From Ignavibacteriaceae bacterium (GTDB lineage: Bacteria > Bacteroidota > Ignavibacteria > Ignavibacteriales > Ignavibacteriaceae), in contig JAHBUO010000014.1 in NCBI GenBank assembly GCA_019638025.1, positions 1-46,378 of the forward strand: 46,378 nt of DNA, read 5' to 3'. The notes below the pieces were generated by a model. That model was not told the DNA's origin and ran no database searches. It was given only the letters and a program-made list of their open reading frames with translations. A program made the position numbers and the translations under genes. Every line of letters starts with the position of its first letter. The stretch's first letter is position 1. Shown piece after piece: positions 41,439 to 46,378 of the stretch.

Positions 41439-43031
41439 ATGAGTACAATTGATTACGCAATAATTGCGGTTTATTTTTTAGGGGTTTTACTAATCGGGTA
41501 CCTTTTCAGCAAGAGAGATAAGAATACCACTCAATACTTTCTTGCGGATCGAAATGTTGGTTGGGTTGCAATCGGAGCCTCACTTTTTGCTACTAATATC
41601 TCGAGTGAGCATTTTCTTGGATTAGCTGGAACCGGTTCTAAAACAGGTCTTGCCGTGGGACATTTTGAATGGTTGGCTTGTTTAATAGTTCTTCTCTTAG
41701 GATGGTTATTTACACCGTTTTACTTGAAATCGGGTGTATTTACTATTCCGGAGTTTATAGAAAAGAGATATAATTCAGCATCGAGATATTATTTGAGTAT
41801 AGTCTCAATTTTTGCCTATATCTTTACAAAAGTTTCAATATCATTATATGCCGGTGGAATTTTACTACATTCAGTTGTTGGCTGGGATTTATATACATCT
41901 GCTATTGTGATTGTTATTGTTACCGGCATTTATACAGTTATGGGAGGATTGTCTGCCGTAATTTATACTGATTTAATTCAAATGTTTATTCTTATTACGG
42001 GTTCGATAGTACTCACTTTGATAGGTTTAGATTATGCTGGTGGATGGACAACGGTAGTAAATAATACACCCACAGAGTTTTGGTCAATGTTTAAACCTAT
42101 GTCAGACCCTGACTTCCCGTGGACAGGAATTGTTTTTGGTGCCCCTATTGTTGGAATATGGTATTGGTGTACCGACCAATACATAGTTCAGCGAGTTTTG
42201 AGTGCGAAGAATATCGATCATGCTCAAGCCGGGACTATCTTAGCCGGGTTCTTAAAAATTCTACCTGTTTTTATATTGGTACTTCCGGGAATAATTGTAT
42301 TCTCAATAACAAATGGTGAAGTAACCGGAGATAAGTCATATGCTTGGATGATTACAAATCTTCTTCCAACCGGTTTGAAGGGGCTTGTGATTGCAGGTTT
42401 ACTTGCAGCACTGATGTCATCGTTAAGTGGTATGTTTAACTCTACTTCAACACTTCTCACAATCGATATTTACAAAAAACTAAAACCAGATGCCGATGAA
42501 AAACAACTTGTAAATTTTGGAAGATTAACCACCGGAATTATTGTAATTCTCGGTTTGTTGTGGATTCCTTTCATAAGTATATTAAGCGATGAACGAATGT
42601 ATGTCTATTTGCAAAGTGTTCAATCATATATTTCTCCACCAATCGCTGCTTTGTTCTTGTTTGGAGTGTTTTGGAATAGGGTTAACGGGAAGGGAGCAAT
42701 AGCAGCATTAATTACCGGTTTCATTGTAGGTGTTTTTAGATTTGCTCTCGAAGTGTTTCATAAGCTTTATACATTGCAGAATGAATTCTTAGTCTCGATT
42801 GCAACAATCAACTTTCTCCATTTTGCGATAATAATTTTTATTATCTCTTCAATAGTTTTAGTTGGTGTTAGCTTATTAACAGAAGTACCGTCTAGGTCAA
42901 CCCTAAAGAATTTAACATTTGCCAATGTCGATGTCGATTTTCATGAACCTACTCCATGGAGAAAGCGGAATATATTTATGTCGCTTCTATTAGTTATGAT
43001 TTTGATATATTTGTGGTGGACATTTAGATAA
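41439..43031 (+). CDS. Sodium/solute symporter (SGLT-like)
   Basis: A 530-residue SSS-family permease with about 14 hydrophobic helices. FLADRNVGWVAIGASLFATNISSEHFLGLAG at the N-terminus (core GASLFATNISSEHFLGLAG) is the sugar-symporter signature, and AALMSSLSGMFNSTSTLLTIDIYKK (core LMSSLSGMFNSTSTL) holds the sodium-site serines. The subgroup resembles vSGLT-type sugar transporters. Neighbouring pfkA, though on the opposite strand, is consistent with sugar use but proves nothing. GGGGATTATAGAAG precedes the ATG. Confidence 0.93.
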   Translation: MSTIDYAIIAVYFLGVLLIGYLFSKRDKNTTQYFLADRNVGWVAIGASLFATNISSEHFLGLAGTGSKTGLAVGHFEWLACLIVLLLGWLFTPFYLKSGVFTIPEFIEKRYNSASRYYLSIVSIFAYIFTKVSISLYAGGILLHSVVGWDLYTSAIVIVIVTGIYTVMGGLSAVIYTDLIQMFILITGSIVLTLIGLDYAGGWTTVVNNTPTEFWSMFKPMSDPDFPWTGIVFGAPIVGIWYWCTDQYIVQRVLSAKNIDHAQAGTILAGFLKILPVFILVLPGIIVFSITNGEVTGDKSYAWMITNLLPTGLKGLVIAGLLAALMSSLSGMFNSTSTLLTIDIYKKLKPDADEKQLVNFGRLTTGIIVILGLLWIPFISILSDERMYVYLQSVQSYISPPIAALFLFGVFWNRVNGKGAIAALITGFIVGVFRFALEVFHKLYTLQNEFLVSIATINFLHFAIIIFIISSIVLVGVSLLTEVPSRSTLKNLTFANVDVDFHEPTPWRKRNIFMSLLLVMILIYLWWTFR

Positions 43032-43075
43032 TCATTGTGTCCATCATAAGAATTAAATTTTGTTGAGGAGATAAA

Positions 43076-43723
43076 ATGAAAAAAGTACTTGCTATTGTTA
43101 TTCTTTTGGTTGTCTCAAACTTTGCGCAAGATAAAACTGCTTTAATTAAATTAGGTTATTACTCACCCGAAGCAACAAACGGTGGATTAGTTCTTGGTTA
43201 TCAAGGAGCTAAAGCAATTGATGAAAATTTTGAATACGGATGGAGCTTTGACTGGTTCAATAAAAATTATGTAGATAAAAAACTCGTTAAAGAATTTGAA
43301 TTAGCCGGGTTCCCGAATAGTGAATTAAATGAGCTTAGAGCAAAGACGAATGTCCATAACATTCCCATCATGCTTTCACTCACAGGAAAATACAGATTAG
43401 ATAGACGATTCGATGTTTATGTTAGCGGTTCTTTTGGTGTGGACGTATTATTAATATTTTATCGAAGTTATCAAAATCCGGAAGATGATAATCTTAAAAT
43501 TGCCGGTGATTTTGCATATATGTTTTCAGTAGGGGGAATAACTTCAATTGGGTCTCGTTCAGAATTTCTTGCTGAACTCTCATATTTTTCAGCAGAACCA
43601 GGTTGGCAGTATGAAGTTGAGACTGTGAGCTCAATAACTAATACTAAAACTAAAAAAGTATTTGAAAGAATTTTTGATATGAGTGGGATAATGGCACGAA
43701 TCGGATTTAAATTTTATTATTAG
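43076..43723 (+). CDS. Predicted outer-membrane beta-barrel protein
   Basis: A 215-residue protein with a signal peptide (MKKVLAIVILLVVSNFAQ) and then alternating aromatic/hydrophobic strands typical of a small outer-membrane barrel (LVLGYQGAKAIDENFEYGWS, IPIMLSLTGKYRLDRRFDVYV). It ends with FKFYY, an aromatic terminal residue as in outer-membrane barrel proteins. GAGGAGATAAA lies before the ATG. I do not recognise a specific family. It lies 45 bases after the symporter gene, so cotranscription is possible. Confidence 0.78.
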   Translation: MKKVLAIVILLVVSNFAQDKTALIKLGYYSPEATNGGLVLGYQGAKAIDENFEYGWSFDWFNKNYVDKKLVKEFELAGFPNSELNELRAKTNVHNIPIMLSLTGKYRLDRRFDVYVSGSFGVDVLLIFYRSYQNPEDDNLKIAGDFAYMFSVGGITSIGSRSEFLAELSYFSAEPGWQYEVETVSSITNTKTKKVFERIFDMSGIMARIGFKFYY

Positions 43724-43736
43724 CCTAATTTCATTT

Positions 43737-43762
43737 AGCTACTTAATTAATTTTAAGTAGCT
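43737..43762. terminator. Bidirectional terminator between the barrel and amidase genes
   Basis: AGCTACTTAA, loop TTAATT, TTAAGTAGCT: a perfect 10-bp stem between convergent genes; the TAA of the minus-strand gene (43743-43745) is part of the stem. No long T-run on either side. Confidence 0.72.
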
Positions 43763-46378
43763 CCAAAATTTTCCTCATCACGTCATCTCTATTTTGTTGC
43801 CCAATAATTGTCTCAAAGGGAAATCCAAAAGCTACGACACCATATTCATTTTTGTAAAGTGTTCCCGCAATAATATTGTTTTCATTATACTTCAGGATTG
43901 GAAGACTTCCATTCATCGGGATTAAACCATCAGGCGATTCAACACAATAATAATCTTCACGATATTCGGTATTAAATTTGATTTTTGGAAATGACACTTC
44001 TGAGGAGAAACTTTCGACGCTACCGGTTTTTGAAGCTTTCGGTGAAGCAATATTATATCTGAGTAAGTTGTGAATGAACTTACTATTTTTAATTGAATCA
44101 GCTCGATTTAATAATGGATCACTCGCAATATAAGCTCCGGATAAAAAGATATTTCCATTCTTATTTAAATAATTTGAGATTACACTTTTGAGTTTTTCTG
44201 TGAAGGTGGTAAACTGAATTCCGTTTAATGAATCAAAATCAGATCTAACCCATGGTGTCGATTTCTCTTCACCAAAAATGAAATCGACAAAACTATAATT
44301 ACTTAATTTAACAAGTCCGTCTTCAACAGCTTCATCACTTGATGAAACAAAAGAATAACCTAAATTATTGAGTGATTTCCCGTGTATGTAGGTGAAATCA
44401 AAATTATTTCCCAAAATTAATTCAGTTTCGAAGTTGCTGTTGCTTGCTCCGTGTCCGGGCATATCATTCGAAATAAATTCAGAGTTAGGTGAAAAATCAT
44501 ACTGAGAACCGACATAACTAAAATCAACTCCATGAGGTACACCTTGATCATACTCATCAACAAAGCCTGAAAATTTTTCCGTTTTAATTGCCTGAGGCGC
44601 TGCAATTCTATCAAAAGCATTTACTACCAAAAGTTTACTGTTACTTCTACTCGATATTGATGCTGACAGTATTTCCGAAGGCATGCTTTCACCACCTTCA
44701 TTTACAGCGGTTACTTTAAAACTATAAATTGAATCTTTAATTATATGAGTCACTTCTATCGTGTTGTTTGGAGTCAAAAACCCATTGTCAAAACCATTAT
44801 CATTTAATCTTGTGTAAACAATATAGCCACTGGGTTCTGCTGTAGATTCTAATGGGTCAATAGTTTTCGTCCATAGAAGTTTAAATGATGAATCCGAGGT
44901 TTGTTCGATTCTAAATTGATTTATCGGTAGGGGAGAGACAACATACTCATCATTCGAGGAAGATGTAATGAATTTTAATATCGCTTTATAAATTGCTCTT
45001 GAAACACAATGCTTAAATCTTGGATCGAGAGCAAATTCCATATCAAATAAATTTTGATGAGATAGCAACTCTAACAATGCCCCCGGCATATTTGGCCGAA
45101 CAGCCTCACTATAAAGAGTATTTCTCAATTCTCTCTGAGTCCAACTTTTATCAAAATTGTATTTTATATCATTAACTATTTCTGTTTGAAGAATATCTGC
45201 AAAATCTCTGTTAGAAAACCGTGATAATCCGTTTGGAAAATTATCCAGACTATCGGGACTTTGAGAACTGTAAATTACCAATGTTCCAATCGAAGAATCC
45301 GAATTAGTAATTCCGGCGTCTGTATGAAAAGCTAAAGTTAGGTCAATCGGAATTTGCAATCCTTTAATGTCGCGACTTTTAGAAGTAACGAATGGTGCTC
45401 CGTTGAGATAATTAGCATATTCAGCTCGACTAACATAATCATCGGTATAGTCATCCTCATTTCTGAAAGAATAGACGAGTGAATCCGGCATTCCGAGATA
45501 TTGTAAATAATACCGTGCCCCCTCAAAAAATCTTCGTCGTCCACTCGTGCTCCCATTACGACTGATATTTCCCATGCCACCGCCAAATCTTACAGCTCCG
45601 GCACTAATTTTTCTATTTGTTTCTGATGATTTATTGGAAATTCTGACCGAACCAACCTTTGAATCTATACCCTCATTAAACCTATAAGTTCCAATGTAAG
45701 TCCATGTATTTCCACCAATTAACTGATTTAATTTTACACAAGTTCTACCGCCGGAGTGGATGATGGTATACTCAACATCAGAAGCATTATTTGAACCAGG
45801 CTGATAACTAACATAAACTGAATACTCTCCTTGCTCCGGAATATTCGGAGTCCATTCAATATAACCAGAATCTTCGGGAGCAGAGATAGCTTCGAAACAT
45901 GCTCCATTCTCAAAAGGGTTTTCAGTTGTAATATAAGTCCTTGGATTAATACTAAAACCACTATTTTCATTTAGTTTCCAGTTATTTGATTTTGTTATTT
46001 TACCTGGTAAATGATTTGGATTATTAATGTACGTAGAGAAATCTAAAATAATTTCATTTTTCTGAATATCTCTCTCTCTTGGTAAAAAAACTGTTGCACC
46101 GGCGGACTCCAGCATCGGAATTAGGTATGGAATCATGAATGATGTCGGAAGTAAATCTTCCACCGTTTGAAATAGTCTTGGGCGCTGCCACTCCCATCTA
46201 TTAGTTGCGTGTGAGTAATACCAGCCGTGACTGTTCCAGATTACCAAATTTCTATTTTGTAAACCCTTGGTCGGATTTGATTTCTTATCAAGATAGCTCA
46301 CAAGAGGGATTCTATTTTTGGCACTTGAGATAAATCTACTTGAATCCTTCTGATAAATAGTGTCCCGATAATAATTTG
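43743..46378 (-). CDS. N-acetylmuramoyl-L-alanine amidase with golvesin-like insert and FN3 domain, partial
   Basis: The frame stays open to the right edge, so the N-terminus lies outside; a GTG at 46301 is only an internal codon. Over 870 residues are visible. An Amidase_3-type domain shows VIWNSHGWYYSH (metal His, 46227-46229), FLPRERD, LAFHTDAG (second metal His, 45324-45326) and GALLELLSHQN (metal/catalytic Glu). A golvesin C-terminal-like beta domain (about 45570-45980) is inserted between the first and second His. An FN3 domain (about 44640-44940) and a C-terminal alpha/beta region resembling glutamine-amidotransferase-like folds follow. Such proteins are sometimes labelled xanthan lyase in Bacteroidota. 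No T9SS tail. Confidence 0.87.
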   Translation of the reverse strand, partial: NYYRDTIYQKDSSRFISSAKNRIPLVSYLDKKSNPTKGLQNRNLVIWNSHGWYYSHATNRWEWQRPRLFQTVEDLLPTSFMIPYLIPMLESAGATVFLPRERDIQKNEIILDFSTYINNPNHLPGKITKSNNWKLNENSGFSINPRTYITTENPFENGACFEAISAPEDSGYIEWTPNIPEQGEYSVYVSYQPGSNNASDVEYTIIHSGGRTCVKLNQLIGGNTWTYIGTYRFNEGIDSKVGSVRISNKSSETNRKISAGAVRFGGGMGNISRNGSTSGRRRFFEGARYYLQYLGMPDSLVYSFRNEDDYTDDYVSRAEYANYLNGAPFVTSKSRDIKGLQIPIDLTLAFHTDAGITNSDSSIGTLVIYSSQSPDSLDNFPNGLSRFSNRDFADILQTEIVNDIKYNFDKSWTQRELRNTLYSEAVRPNMPGALLELLSHQNLFDMEFALDPRFKHCVSRAIYKAILKFITSSSNDEYVVSPLPINQFRIEQTSDSSFKLLWTKTIDPLESTAEPSGYIVYTRLNDNGFDNGFLTPNNTIEVTHIIKDSIYSFKVTAVNEGGESMPSEILSASISSRSNSKLLVVNAFDRIAAPQAIKTEKFSGFVDEYDQGVPHGVDFSYVGSQYDFSPNSEFISNDMPGHGASNSNFETELILGNNFDFTYIHGKSLNNLGYSFVSSSDEAVEDGLVKLSNYSFVDFIFGEEKSTPWVRSDFDSLNGIQFTTFTEKLKSVISNYLNKNGNIFLSGAYIASDPLLNRADSIKNSKFIHNLLRYNIASPKASKTGSVESFSSEVSFPKIKFNTEYREDYYCVESPDGLIPMNGSLPILKYNENNIIAGTLYKNEYGVVAFGFPFETIIGQQNRDDVMRKILELLKIN

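Noticed and set aside
46299..46301. GTG at 46299-46301 as the start of the amidase gene
   Set aside because: The frame stays open for 25 further codons to the window edge, there is no ribosome-binding site, and no signal peptide follows, so the gene is cut by the edge.

Overview
The window is a gene-dense, strongly AT-rich stretch of a Gram-negative chromosome, most likely from the Ignavibacteria/Chlorobi side of the Bacteroidota (FCB) supergroup. Three things point there. A secreted nuclease carries a type IX secretion (Por/SecF-type) C-terminal sorting domain with the NYPNPFNPST signature. A complete moxR/DUF58/Bat operon is present. An outer membrane is implied by kdsB (CMP-KDO synthesis) and predicted beta-barrel proteins. 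Many genes have clear Shine-Dalgarno sequences (AGGAG/GAGGT) and several use TTG starts, which fits Ignavibacteria better than classical Bacteroidia. Nearly everything is chromosomal housekeeping. I see no phage, insertion sequence, CRISPR array, tRNA or rRNA.

Layout. Positions 1-2154 (minus) hold the start of a trp operon: promoter, a short leader ORF with tandem Trp codons, an intrinsic-terminator attenuator, trpE, and trpG, which runs off the left edge. Positions 2245-5727 (plus) hold panD, an exported protein, a LytR_C protein, rsfS and argS. Positions 5851-10251 encode a 1466-residue multi-PAS sensor histidine kinase. Positions 10268-13897 (minus) hold surE, a VWA membrane protein and a ComF phosphoribosyltransferase. 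Positions 14028-20064 (plus) hold pgeF, an EamA transporter, folB, folK, a deoxynucleoside kinase, a small membrane protein, a Ppx/GppA phosphatase, a DUF302 protein and an RlmI-type rRNA methyltransferase.

Positions 20167-28338 (plus) are the Bat operon: moxR, DUF58, a BatD-like protein, batA, batB, batC, batD, batE. moxR is interrupted by an in-frame TGA exactly between its AAA+ core and lid domain. Positions 28435-31159 hold plsC, gatC, kdsB and a PLP desulfhydrase. Positions 31225-36580 hold a HIT protein, a B12-binding protein, a divergent YchF GTPase, typA and pepD. Positions 36605-37464 (minus) pair a small SET-domain protein with an exported protein. Positions 37544-40119 hold the sorted endonuclease I and a class A beta-lactamase-fold serine hydrolase. 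pfkA (minus), a sodium/solute symporter, a beta-barrel protein and an amidase/golvesin/FN3 protein (minus, cut by the right edge) close the window.

The most noteworthy items are the trp leader-peptide attenuator, which is too short for routine gene calling and has both a terminator and a mutually exclusive candidate antiterminator; the nonsense codon at the moxR domain boundary in an otherwise intact Bat operon; the YchF homologue with shortened switch loops; and the golvesin-like domain inserted inside an amidase catalytic domain. The only stretch longer than 300 bases without a conventional gene is 1949-2294, and it is filled by the trp leader/attenuator and two divergent promoters.
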